A stretch of DNA of 46,421 nt, taken from Salinispora cortesiana. Lineage in GTDB: Bacteria; Actinomycetota; Actinomycetes; Mycobacteriales; Micromonosporaceae. The notes beneath the pieces are model-generated. The model was not told the DNA's origin. It ran no database searches and saw nothing but the letters and a program-made list of their open reading frames with translations. Each line of letters starts with the position of its first letter. The first letter of the stretch is position 1. Made by a program: the position numbers and the translations under genes. Below are positions 1-7,762 of this stretch, in pieces. The stretch spans positions 1-46,421 of the forward strand of contig NZ_AXVR01000040.1 of NCBI RefSeq assembly GCF_000484695.1, read 5' to 3'.

Positions 1-153
1 GCCGGCCTTGAGTAGAGCCGCGGACTGCTTCTCCCACGAGTGCCCGTCCAGGGGGTAGCCGTGGATGAGTACCACCGGCTGTCCCTGACCGTGGTCCTCG
101 TATTACACGTCGATGTTGGTGCTGTTCTCGATTCCCACAGTGATGTACGGCAT
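1..153 (-). pseudogene. alpha/beta hydrolase, 5' part, interrupted by an early stop
   Basis: Read leftward from ATG at 153, with a good Shine-Dalgarno (GGGAGG), the frame gives MPYITVGIENSTNIDV, then TAA at 103-105, then continues open to the window edge with YEDHGQGQPVVLIHGYPLDG. That is the N-terminus of the chloroperoxidase/haloalkane-dehalogenase-like alpha/beta hydrolases, including the HG oxyanion-hole motif. Homologues usually carry a Tyr just before the YEDHG motif, so the TAA looks like a one-base change of a Tyr codon. The gene continues outside the window, so the rest cannot be judged. It is divergent from a TetR gene and shares its operators. A sequencing error is the alternative. 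Confidence 0.75.
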
Positions 154-170
154 AACAGCCTCCCAAGTTA

Positions 171-186
171 GAGAACGTTCGTTCTC
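171..186. promoter_or_regulatory. TetR-type operator, copy 1
   Basis: A perfect 7-bp inverted repeat with a 2-bp centre (GAGAACG-TT-CGTTCTC) lies just upstream of the hydrolase start, in the intergene it shares with a tetR gene. Binding by the adjacent TetR is inferred from position and symmetry. Confidence 0.7.
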
Positions 187-208
187 GCTTGTATCGGGTA
201 GTACGTTA

Positions 209-224
209 GAGAACGAACGTTCCC
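209..224. promoter_or_regulatory. TetR-type operator, copy 2
   Basis: GAGAACG-AA-CGTTCCC is the reverse complement of copy 1 with one mismatch. The two centres are 38 bp apart, so copy 1 would control the hydrolase and copy 2 the regulator itself. Confidence 0.7.
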
Positions 225-282
225 CTGCGTCAGCTGGGGCAGCATGACCGTCACCACACTTGACCCGGGACAAGAGGAAGCC

Positions 283-903
283 ATGCCCCCCGCCACCCGA
301 AACCGGACCACACCCCAGACCGAGCAAATCCGCGAACACATCCTGATCACCGCCGACCGGCTCTACTACAGCCGCGGCATAAACGCCGTGGGCATGGACG
401 CCCTACGCAACGAGGCCGGCGTCTCTCTGAAACGCCTCTACCAGCTCTTCCCCTCCAAGGAGAACCTTGTCGAAGCCGTCCTGAACCGCCGCCACGGCAT
501 CTGGAACAGCCTTGTCGAAACCGCCATCGCCACCGGCAGTGACACACCCCGAGATCAACTAATCGCCATCTACGACATGCTGGCCCACTGGTTTGACGAG
601 GACGACTTCCGCGGCTGCGTCTTCATCAACACCTTCGGCGAGCTCGGCGGCACCGCACCCCACATCGCCACGCTCATCCGCGAACACAAGGCGAGCTTCC
701 AGGCACGCCTGGCCGAACTGGTCACGAAAACCGGCGCCCCCGCCACACTCGCCCACCAACTCGCCATCCTCGCCGAAGGAGCCCAGACCACCGCCGCCAT
801 CGCCGGCACCAACGACGCCGCCCACCACGCCCGCGCCGCCGCCACCACACTCATCGACACCGCCCTGGCCACCAACCAGCCACAAGCCACCACAACGGGG
901 TGA
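283..903 (+). CDS. TetR/AcrR family transcriptional regulator
   Basis: A 206-residue one-domain repressor. The N-terminal helix-turn-helix runs over about residues 10-58, with the typical stretch ILITADRLYYSRGINAVGMD followed by EAGVSLKRLYQLFPSKENLV. The rest is an all-helical ligand-binding domain with an Ala/Thr-rich C-terminal helix. I chose ATG 283 because AGAGGAAG sits just upstream; an in-frame ATG at 244 has no ribosome site and would overlap the promoter. It is divergent from the broken hydrolase across two matching palindromes, so it probably represses itself and the hydrolase. The ligand is unknown. Confidence 0.9.
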   Translation: MPPATRNRTTPQTEQIREHILITADRLYYSRGINAVGMDALRNEAGVSLKRLYQLFPSKENLVEAVLNRRHGIWNSLVETAIATGSDTPRDQLIAIYDMLAHWFDEDDFRGCVFINTFGELGGTAPHIATLIREHKASFQARLAELVTKTGAPATLAHQLAILAEGAQTTAAIAGTNDAAHHARAAATTLIDTALATNQPQATTTG

Positions 904-925
904 AACCTCCCGGGCGCCGCCGGGC

Positions 926-1330
926 TCAGAGGAGGTTCACCCCGAGCAGCAGGGTGCCGGCGCTGAGGCTGGCGCCGCCGGCGACGGTGAGCCAGATGAG
1001 TTTGTTGGGCTTCGTGTCCCGGGGCCGGACCACCGAGAGGAAGAAACCGAGCGGCATCAGAATCGGGGCGGCGACGATGAGCAGCCGAATCAGCGTACGG
1101 GTGCCGTCCGCCACGTCGGCCTGTTCGATGTAGGGCAGGGCCACGAGGGCGAAGAGGACCAGCACCCCGGCGTGCGCGTGCCCGGCGGTCCAGAGGCCCC
1201 GGCGGACCGGGTTGTCCAGGTAGCCGGCTGTGCGCCCGGCGAGGTGCCGGAGCAGGGCCAGTCCACCGAACCCGATCGTCACGACGGTGATCAGCAGGAT
1301 TCCGGCGGTGTTCAGGGTTGACGGGGACAT
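926..1330 (-). CDS. small four-helix integral membrane protein
   Basis: A 134-residue protein starting at ATG 1330 behind GGAGGT. Four hydrophobic segments are visible: roughly residues 8-27, 53-70, 83-102 and 113-132. A polar loop (HLAGRTAGYLDNPVRRGLW) separates the first two. No catalytic motif is recognisable, and I cannot place it in a named family. It converges on the upstream tetR gene with a 22-bp gap and appears to be a single-gene unit. It is real judging by its ribosome site, hydrophobicity and codon use; the function is unknown. Confidence 0.75.
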   Translation of the reverse strand: MSPSTLNTAGILLITVVTIGFGGLALLRHLAGRTAGYLDNPVRRGLWTAGHAHAGVLVLFALVALPYIEQADVADGTRTLIRLLIVAAPILMPLGFFLSVVRPRDTKPNKLIWLTVAGGASLSAGTLLLGVNLL

Positions 1331-1392
1331 GCGGACACCTCCAACTAGTCAATGTAAAGATGCACCTCCGCCCGAATCTTGTCAATAGCTAG

Positions 1393-1593
1393 ATTTCCCT
1401 GGCTGGCAGTCAGCACAGCGCCGAGGACCTGCTCCAGACCGCGCTGGTCAAGGCGTACGCCCGCTGGCCACGGATCCGGGGAGACGCCGAGCCGTACGTA
1501 CGCCAGATCCTCTACCGGGACCAGGTGTCCGGCTGGCGGCGCCGTTCCCGCCGGCCGGAGTTCCTGGTCGCCGTGCCGCCCGCTGACCACCAC
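1393..1593 (+). pseudogene. fragment of a SigE-type ECF sigma factor
   Basis: Frame 1 after the TAG at 1390-1392 reads SAEDLLQTALVKAYARWPRI, then a GDAEPYVRQILY stretch and an SGWRRRSRRPE tail. This is the region-2 signature of the actinobacterial SigE-like 'AEDLxQTAL..YxxW' family. There is no start codon, no N-terminal half before AED, and no region 4 downstream. The piece then runs into unrelated HAD-like sequence. It is a gene remnant. Confidence 0.6.
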
Positions 1594-1604
1594 GTGGGAT
1601 GCAC

Positions 1605-1813
1605 TGGAAGACCAGACCGTTGGCGCGATGGGCGGCGGGACGCCCGTTCGTCTGGCTCGATGACGAGACCACCGAGGCCGACCTGCGGTGAGGTCGCTAC
1701 CCATCATCCACCAGCCGGCACTACTGCACCGCGTCGATCCGCACCTTGGACTGACCGGCATCGACCTCAAGACAGTGCGTCAACGGCTTGACCAACGAGG
1801 CGAAGTCGGTTGA
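1605..1813 (+). pseudogene. degraded C-terminus of a HAD-like hydrolase
   Basis: Frame 3 from 1605 reads WKTRPLARWAAGRPFVWLDD and continues ETTEADLR to TGA at 1686. A weak VATHHPP match follows in another frame. Frame 2 from 1715 then gives PALLHRVDPHLGLTGIDLKT and ends at TGA 1811-1813. Joined, the pieces look like the C-terminal part of a HAD-superfamily protein of the kind that ends in a 'GRPFVWLDDE ... HRVDPxxGLT' block. At least two frame changes and a missing N-terminal half make it a remnant. The family assignment is from memory of such sequences. Confidence 0.5.
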
Positions 1814-1923
1814 TCAACTGCACCCGTCTGCCACTGATCGGACATCAAGGAGAGTCGCAATAGATTGATCAAGTCGACGTCGATCCGTGGCCGCCTCTGT
1901 GTCCGCAATGGCGGATGAGGCGC

Positions 1924-2514
1924 TCACTTCGGATCGAAGACGCCGGCGTGCAGGGCTGCGGTGGTCGCAGCGGCAGCACGTCGGGCGAACTCCTCGTCGA
2001 TGGGTTCGTTGACGACGAGCAGCCGTAGGAAGAAGGGCGCGCCAATGATCTCGATCGCGGCCCCGGCATCGGTGCCCTGAGGCAGTTCGCCGCGGGCGAT
2101 GGCGTGGTCGACGACGGCCTCGGCAAGGCGGAACCGTTCGGCGAAGAAGCCGCGGACGATCTGCGCGGCGCGCCGGTTGCGGGGCGCGGACGTGGCCAGG
2201 GCTGTGATCAGCTCGCCAGGTTCGCCGGTCATGCCGACCCGGACCAGCAACGCCAGTTCTTCGAGGTCCGTGCCGAGGTCGCCGGTGTCCGGGATCGGGA
2301 CGACCTCACTGGCGTACTCGCTCAGCAGGTCACCGAGGACGCCTTCCAGGTCGGTCCATCGACGGTAGACCGATGTCTTGTTGACGCCGGCTGCCTGGGC
2401 GATCCGTTCGACGGTCAACTCGGCGTACCCGTCGGCGAGGAGGCCGCGGGCGGCCGTGAGGACTGCAGCCCGGACGCGGGTGCTGCGCCCACCCGGTCGC
2501 TGGCTGACAGGCAT
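1924..2514 (-). CDS. TetR/AcrR family transcriptional regulator
   Basis: A 196-residue repressor starting at ATG 2514 behind a strong AAGGAGGT. The helix-turn-helix occupies about residues 14-60 (AARGLLADGYAELTVERIAQ, then AGVNKTSVYRRW). The C-terminal part resembles the TetR_C ligand domain seen with the 'SVYRRW' subgroup. It is divergently transcribed from the FAD monooxygenase at 2608, and two GCAAC-N4-GTTGC palindromes lie between them. It is therefore probably the repressor of the monooxygenase and of itself. The inducer is unknown, plausibly an aromatic compound handled by the enzyme. Confidence 0.92.
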   Translation of the reverse strand: MPVSQRPGGRSTRVRAAVLTAARGLLADGYAELTVERIAQAAGVNKTSVYRRWTDLEGVLGDLLSEYASEVVPIPDTGDLGTDLEELALLVRVGMTGEPGELITALATSAPRNRRAAQIVRGFFAERFRLAEAVVDHAIARGELPQGTDAGAAIEIIGAPFFLRLLVVNEPIDEEFARRAAAATTAALHAGVFDPK

Positions 2515-2531
2515 CGGACACCTCCTTTAAA

Positions 2532-2545
2532 GCAACGGCTGTTGC
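2532..2545. promoter_or_regulatory. operator GCAAC-N4-GTTGC, copy 1
   Basis: Perfect 5-bp arms with a GGCT centre, just upstream of the tetR ribosome site. It is paired with an identical-arm copy 46 bp away, which makes it the likely autoregulatory site of the adjacent TetR. Confidence 0.7.
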
Positions 2546-2577
2546 GTTGCTACTCGCCATCATGGCAGACTTAAAAA

Positions 2578-2591
2578 GCAACACGAGTTGC
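2578..2591. promoter_or_regulatory. operator GCAAC-N4-GTTGC, copy 2
   Basis: The same arms with an ACGA centre, ending 16 bp before the monooxygenase start and right against its Shine-Dalgarno. A bound repressor here would block the monooxygenase transcript. Confidence 0.7.
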
Positions 2592-2607
2592 GATTGGAGG
2601 AAAATCC

Positions 2608-3837
2608 ATGAAGACCACCGTTTGTGTCGTCGGCGGCGGGCCCGCAGGACTCGTCCTGGGGCTGCTCCTCTGCCGGCAGGGAGTGGCGGTCACCGTGCTG
2701 GAGAAGCACGCCGACTTCCTCCGGGACTTCCGGGGCGACACCGTGCACCCCTCCACACTCAACATGCTCGACGAGATCGGGCTTGGCGAACGGATGGCGG
2801 CGTTGCCCGGACGCAAGGCCGACGCGGTGCGCGCCACCTTCGACGACGGCACCTACACCATCGTGGATTTCACCCGCCTGCCGACGCCCCACAACTACCT
2901 GTACTTCGTCCCCCAGTGGGACTTCCTGGAAATGCTCGCGACCGAGGCGGCGAGATTCCCGACCTTCACGCTGCTCCGCTCCACCACCGTGACGGGCCTG
3001 CTCCACGACGCGTCCGGCGCCGTCGCCGGCGTCCGGGCCGTGGGTCCGCAGGGCGAACTGGAGATCCAGGCATCGCTCACCGTCGCCTGCGACGGCCGCC
3101 ATTCAACGGTACGCCGGGAACTCGGCCTGAAGCCCGTCGAGTACGGCGCACCCATGGACGTACTGTGGTTCCGGATCTCGCGCCACGCAGACGACGGCGA
3201 CGGCCTGGCGATGCGGATCGGCGCCGGAGGGCTGATACTCGCCGTCGACCGCGGCGACTACTACCAGTGCGCTTACGTCATCGCAAAGGGCGGCTACGAC
3301 AAGATCCGCGCAGCCGGGCTGGAGGCGCTGCGGGAGCAGGTGACCCGGCGATACCCGACCCTCGCCGACCGGGTCGGCGAGCTCGCCAGCTGGGACGACG
3401 TCAAACTGCTGACGGTGGAGGTCAACCGGCTGGAGCGGTGGCACGCACCCGGCGCGCTGCTCATCGGCGACGCCGCGCACGCCATGTCCCCGATCGGCGG
3501 CGTCGGCATCAACCTGGCGGTACAGGACGCCGCGGCCACCGCCCGGATGCTGGGTCCGAAACTCGCCACCGGGCAGCCAGTGACCGAGGCGGGCCTCGCC
3601 GCGGTGCAGAAGCGCCGGCACTTGCCGGCGGTGGTGACGCAAAACATCCAACGTGCCGCGCAGCGGCGCGTCGTCGACCCCCTGCTGCACACCACCGACC
3701 GGATCGAGGCCCCGGCGCCGATCCGCCTGCTGCAGCGGATCCCGGCGCTGCAAGCCCTACCCGCCTGGCTCGTCGGCATCGGCATCCGCCCCGAGCACCT
3801 ACGCCGACCCACCCACCGCAGCCGGATGAAGCCGTGA
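2608..3837 (+). CDS. FAD-dependent monooxygenase (PHBH/aromatic hydroxylase fold)
   Basis: A 409-residue flavoprotein starting at ATG 2608 behind TTGGAGG. It carries the three marks of class A flavin monooxygenases: the dinucleotide fold VVGGGPAGLVLGLLL at the N-terminus, the DG motif CDGRHSTVRREL near residue 165, and the GD motif LIGDAAHAMSPIGGVGINLA near residue 287. Such enzymes hydroxylate aromatic substrates with NAD(P)H and O2. Nothing in the sequence fixes the substrate; antibiotic or phenolic compound inactivation are possibilities. There is no signal peptide, so it is cytosolic. It is controlled with the divergent TetR gene. Confidence 0.92.
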   Translation: MKTTVCVVGGGPAGLVLGLLLCRQGVAVTVLEKHADFLRDFRGDTVHPSTLNMLDEIGLGERMAALPGRKADAVRATFDDGTYTIVDFTRLPTPHNYLYFVPQWDFLEMLATEAARFPTFTLLRSTTVTGLLHDASGAVAGVRAVGPQGELEIQASLTVACDGRHSTVRRELGLKPVEYGAPMDVLWFRISRHADDGDGLAMRIGAGGLILAVDRGDYYQCAYVIAKGGYDKIRAAGLEALREQVTRRYPTLADRVGELASWDDVKLLTVEVNRLERWHAPGALLIGDAAHAMSPIGGVGINLAVQDAAATARMLGPKLATGQPVTEAGLAAVQKRRHLPAVVTQNIQRAAQRRVVDPLLHTTDRIEAPAPIRLLQRIPALQALPAWLVGIGIRPEHLRRPTHRSRMKP

Positions 3838-3951
3838 TCCGCTACGACGGGCACGGATTCCGACTCTGTCGGTAGCACCGGCCACCTCACGCCGAGCGCT
3901 ACCGGCATCGTCCGTTGACGCCCGCCGAGGCGGCGCAGGGCCGCCGATTCC

Positions 3952-5409
3952 CTACTCGACGATTCCCTGCTCGCGGGACCAGCGCAGCAGCTCGGCCTCG
4001 GCCTCGTCCCGCCCCAGCGGGCCCCGCTCCAGCCGTACCTCCTTGAGGTGTTTCCAGGCCTGCCCGACGACCGGACCCGGCGGTACGCCGAGCAGCTCCA
4101 TGATCGCGTTGCCGTCCAGGTCGGGACGGACCCGGGCCAGATCTTCCTCGGCCGCGAGCCGGGCGATCCGCTCCTCCAGCGCGTCGTAGTCGGCGGCGAG
4201 CTGGGCGGCCTTGCGCCGGTTGCGGGTGGTGCAGTCGGAGCGGGTCAGCTTGTGTAGCCGTGCCAGCAGGTCACCGGCGTCGGTGACGTACCGGCGCACC
4301 GCCGAGTCGGTCCACTCGCCCCGGCCGTACCCGTAGAAACGCAGGTGCAGCGCGACCAGTGCGGTGACCTTGGTGGTGGTCTCCCGGGGGAAGCGCAACG
4401 CCTTCATCCGGGCCTTGGTCATCCGGGCGCCGACGACCTCGTGGTGGTGGAAACTGACCCGACCGTCCGACCCGACCGCCTTCGTCGCCGGCTTGCCGAC
4501 GTCGTGCATGAGCGCGGCCATCCGGAGGATGAAGTCACAGCCGTCCTCCTCGTACGAGACGGCGTTGCGCACCACGGTCAGCGTGTGCTCGTACACGTCC
4601 TTGTGCTGGGCGTGCTCGTCGATCTCCAGCTTGAGCCCGGTCAGCTCGGGCAGGAAGCGCTCGGCCAGCCCGGTGTCGACCAGCAGCCGCAGGCCGGCTA
4701 CCGGGTCGGCGCCGCAGAGCAGCTTGGTGAACTCGCCCCGGATCCGCTCCGCCGTGATCCGGTCCAGGTCGGCGGCCATCCGTACCATCGCCGCCCGGAC
4801 GTCCGGGTGTACGGCGAACCGCAGCTGCGCGGCGAACCGGGCCGCCCGCAGCATCCGCAGCGGGTCGTCGCGGAACGACTCCTCCGGCGCCGCCGGGGTA
4901 CGGACCACTTTGGCCGCGAGATCCGCCAACCCGCCGTGCGGGTCGGTGAAGCGATGCTCGGGAAGGCTGACCGCCATCGCGTTGACGGTGAAGTCCCGCC
5001 GCTTCAGGTCCTCGGCGAGGCTCGTGCCGTACTGCACCACCGGGTTGCGGCTGACCTGGTCGTACACCTCCGCCCGGAAGGTCGTGATCTCCAGCCGCAG
5101 ACCGTCGCGCTGCACTCCGATGGTGCCGAACTCCCGCCCGGTCTCCCAGATCGCCTCGGCCCAACCGCGCACGATCCGCAGCGTCTCGTCCGGCTGCGCG
5201 TCGGTGCAGAAGTCCAGGTCGTCGCCGAGGCGGCCGAGCAGTGCGTCGCGGACCGATCCGCCGACCAGGTGTAGTTCGTGACCGGCGCTCGCGAAGCGGC
5301 GGCCTAACTCGTCGGCGACCGGGGAGACCCGGAGCAATTCGGCTACGGCGGTGCGCTGCGCGGCGGTGAGTTCGCGGCGGTCGGCGGCGTGCGGTGCGGA
5401 GTCGGACAT
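3952..5409 (-). CDS. cca: CCA-adding tRNA nucleotidyltransferase
   Basis: A 485-residue protein of the actinobacterial PcnB/CCA type that adds or repairs the 3'-CCA of tRNAs. The nucleotidyltransferase head has LVGGSVRDALLGR and the metal-binding DLDFCTDA (residues about 48-72), followed by RRDFTVNAMA and the RNA/nucleotide-reading segment RDDPLRMLRAARFAAQL. An HD domain follows, with MAALMHDVGKPAT and the paired His at FHHHEVVGARM. The start is ATG 5409. It is divergent from murJ, which is the standard neighbourhood in actinobacteria. The tRNA-Ile gene in this window does not encode CCA, consistent with need for this enzyme. Confidence 0.95.
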   Translation of the reverse strand: MSDSAPHAADRRELTAAQRTAVAELLRVSPVADELGRRFASAGHELHLVGGSVRDALLGRLGDDLDFCTDAQPDETLRIVRGWAEAIWETGREFGTIGVQRDGLRLEITTFRAEVYDQVSRNPVVQYGTSLAEDLKRRDFTVNAMAVSLPEHRFTDPHGGLADLAAKVVRTPAAPEESFRDDPLRMLRAARFAAQLRFAVHPDVRAAMVRMAADLDRITAERIRGEFTKLLCGADPVAGLRLLVDTGLAERFLPELTGLKLEIDEHAQHKDVYEHTLTVVRNAVSYEEDGCDFILRMAALMHDVGKPATKAVGSDGRVSFHHHEVVGARMTKARMKALRFPRETTTKVTALVALHLRFYGYGRGEWTDSAVRRYVTDAGDLLARLHKLTRSDCTTRNRRKAAQLAADYDALEERIARLAAEEDLARVRPDLDGNAIMELLGVPPGPVVGQAWKHLKEVRLERGPLGRDEAEAELLRWSREQGIVE

Positions 5410-5553
5410 GGGAGGGCCAGCCTATCGGTCCGGCCAAGCCCGGCGTCCGCCGGGCGCGGATGACGCCGAGCCGACGACTAGTCTGTGTCGAGGCCCTCGC
5501 CCGCGGACCTATGGTCGGTGCCGGGCACCGACCAGACCCTGGAGGCGACAACG

Positions 5554-7296
5554 ATGAGCGGCCGGCTCTACCGCAGCGCCAACGCGCTGGGCGACGGTGG
5601 CCGACCGACGGGTGACGACGCGATCTTCATCTCGGCTGAGCCGCTGAACCAGCCGGCCGCCGAGGCGGTGGCGCCCCCGGATGAGGCGGTGGCCGAGGGG
5701 AGCGCCGCGGCGAACAGCCTGGTGATGGCCGCGGGCAGCCTGGTCAGTCGGGGTACGGGTTTCATCCGGAACCTGATGATCGGCGCGGCCCTGGGCAACC
5801 TGGTCGGTAACGCGTACACCACGGCGATCTTCCTCCCGAACCAGGTATACGAGTTCCTGCTCGGCGGAGTGCTCACCAGCGTGCTGGTGCCGGTGCTGGT
5901 CCGGCGGCGCAAGGCCGACCCGGACCGGGGCGAGGCGTACGCCCAGCGGCTGCTCACCCTGGCGGTGGTGGCGCTCGCCGCCGCCGCCCTGATCGCGGTG
6001 GTCCTGGCTCCGGTGCTGACCGGCATCTACGCCGGCGGCAAGGACGAGGACTACCGGGGCCTGGTCACCAACCTGTCGTACCTGATGCTGCCGATGCTGT
6101 TCTTCACCGGCATCAGTGCGCTGATCGCCGCCGTGTTGAACACGCGCGGGCACTTCGCCGCCCCGATGTGGGCGCCGATCCTGAACAACCTGGTGGCCAT
6201 CGGCACCTTCGGCCTCTACATCTGGGTCTACGGCGCGCAGGCGCTCCAGCCGGGCCAGGTCGGGCCGGACCGGATCTTGTTGGTCGGCGGCGGCACCCTG
6301 CTCGGGGTGGCGGTGCAGGCCGCGGGTCTGCTGCCCGCCCTGCGCAAGGTCGGCTTCCGGTGGAGGCTGCGCTTCGACTTCCGTGCGTTGGGGCTGCGGG
6401 AGTTGGCCCGGCTCGGTGCCTGGATGTTCTGCTACGTCGCGGTCAACCAGCTCGGGCTCTTCGTGGTGGTCAACCTGCTCACCCGGGTCGCCGGCGAGGA
6501 CGACGCCGGCCTGCTGATCTACAACAACGTCTTCCTGCTGCTGATGATGGCGCACGGCGTCATCGCGGTCTCGATCATCACCGCGCTGATGCCCCGGATG
6601 AGCGCCGCCGCGGCGGACGGTCGCTTCACCGACCTCACGGCCGACCTGTCCCGGGGCACCCGGATGGTCACGGCCGTGCTCGCCCCGGTGGCGGTCTGCT
6701 ACGCCGTGCTGGCCGCACCGATCTCCGTGGTGGTGTTCCGGTACGGCGCGTTCACCGGGGAGAACGCGGTCGCCACCGCCACTGTGCTGCTGGTCGCTGC
6801 GATCGGCCTGGTGCCCTTCGCGGTCAGCCAGCTGCTCACGTTCGCGTTCTACGCGCTGCCGGACACCCGCACGCCCGCGCTGGCCAACATCCCGGTGGTG
6901 GCACTGCGGGTGCTGCTGCAGGTCGGGCTCTACGTCGTCCTTCCCGCCACCTTCGCCGCGGCCGGCATGATGCTCGGCAACGCGATCTCCTACCTGGCCG
7001 CGGTGGTGCTGTCCGCGCTGCTGCTGCGGCCCCGGGTCGGCCGGATCGGGCTCGGCGGGATCATGCGTACCGTGGGCAAGGTGCTGGTCGCCGCGCTCGG
7101 AGCCGCGCTGGTCGGCCTCCTGGTGGTCCGCCTGCTGCCGGGCCGGCCGGAGGAGCTCGGGTGGTTCGCGGCGGCTGTCCAGCTGCTGATCGGTGGGGCG
7201 GCGATCGGTCTCAGCTACCTCGGGCTCGCGATGCTGCTCCGGATCGCGGAGGTTACCGAGGTGGTGACCATGGTCCGCCGCCGGCTCGGTCACTGA
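5554..7296 (+). CDS. murJ: lipid II flippase MurJ (MviN family)
   Basis: A 580-residue polytopic membrane protein. After about 55 polar residues the MurJ core begins (SLVMAAGSLVSRGTGFIRNL), followed by a run of about 14 hydrophobic segments to the C-terminus. The family motif around LPNQVYEFLLGGVLTSVLVPV is intact. It moves lipid-linked peptidoglycan precursor across the membrane. ATG 5554 is preferred because GGAGGCG lies 6 bases upstream; an in-frame GTG at 5485 has none. In mycobacteria the homologous locus fuses MurJ to a kinase-like domain. Here that domain is a separate downstream gene, with DnaA boxes in the gap. Confidence 0.93.
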   Translation: MSGRLYRSANALGDGGRPTGDDAIFISAEPLNQPAAEAVAPPDEAVAEGSAAANSLVMAAGSLVSRGTGFIRNLMIGAALGNLVGNAYTTAIFLPNQVYEFLLGGVLTSVLVPVLVRRRKADPDRGEAYAQRLLTLAVVALAAAALIAVVLAPVLTGIYAGGKDEDYRGLVTNLSYLMLPMLFFTGISALIAAVLNTRGHFAAPMWAPILNNLVAIGTFGLYIWVYGAQALQPGQVGPDRILLVGGGTLLGVAVQAAGLLPALRKVGFRWRLRFDFRALGLRELARLGAWMFCYVAVNQLGLFVVVNLLTRVAGEDDAGLLIYNNVFLLLMMAHGVIAVSIITALMPRMSAAAADGRFTDLTADLSRGTRMVTAVLAPVAVCYAVLAAPISVVVFRYGAFTGENAVATATVLLVAAIGLVPFAVSQLLTFAFYALPDTRTPALANIPVVALRVLLQVGLYVVLPATFAAAGMMLGNAISYLAAVVLSALLLRPRVGRIGLGGIMRTVGKVLVAALGAALVGLLVVRLLPGRPEELGWFAAAVQLLIGGAAIGLSYLGLAMLLRIAEVTEVVTMVRRRLGH

Positions 7297-7395
7297 GCGT
7301 CCCGTTCTGACTATTTCTCGGGATCAGGACGATCGAAGCTGCCCACCAAGGAGTGCACTCTGCGTGAACGAGGATCACCAGGCTGGGGATGCGGC

Positions 7396-7446
7396 TGTGG
7401 ATAACTTTGGCCCGGCCGCTCAGTCGCCGGGTCATCCTGTGGATAA
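7396..7446 (+). promoter_or_regulatory. two perfect DnaA boxes outside oriC
   Basis: TGTGGATAA occurs at 7396-7404 and again at 7438-7446, in the same orientation and exactly 42 bp apart (about four helical turns). Both are perfect complements of the TTATCCACA consensus. They lie in the 466-bp gap between murJ and the pseudokinase gene. Apart from a 6-bp inverted repeat (ACTAGC at 7533, GCTAGT at 7556) I see no other signal in that gap. DnaA titration or DnaA control of the downstream gene is inference. Confidence 0.75.
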
Positions 7447-7762
7447 CTTGCCGGTCTGGGAGGCATGTCCGGTGCGGACCCGGGAATCTGGCCCGGGTGC
7501 CCCGCCACCTGACCCCAGCCCCTGCGGCAACTACTAGCGGTCAACCTCTAGATTGGCTAGTACATGCGCCAGCAACACCGCCGATAACGGCTATAACCGG
7601 ACAAGCAACCCGAGCCCGGCAGCCGCTACCGGTGCGGCGGGAAGATGACATGCTGGGGAAGGCGGGGAACCCAGGTAAGGTCGCTCTCGACGGGTGTGGC
7701 GGGCGTCGGCGCGGGCGCCGACAACGGCCGGCCGGTTCGTGGAAGGCAGAGCGGAAGCCACA

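Noticed and set aside
4345..5281. Plus-strand open frames of 300+ residues opposite cca
   Set aside because: Shadow frames from high GC; low-complexity translations and no ribosome site.
5509..7293. A 594-residue minus-strand frame opposite murJ
   Set aside because: Rich in His/Gln/Arg as expected for the complement of a membrane protein gene; no domain.
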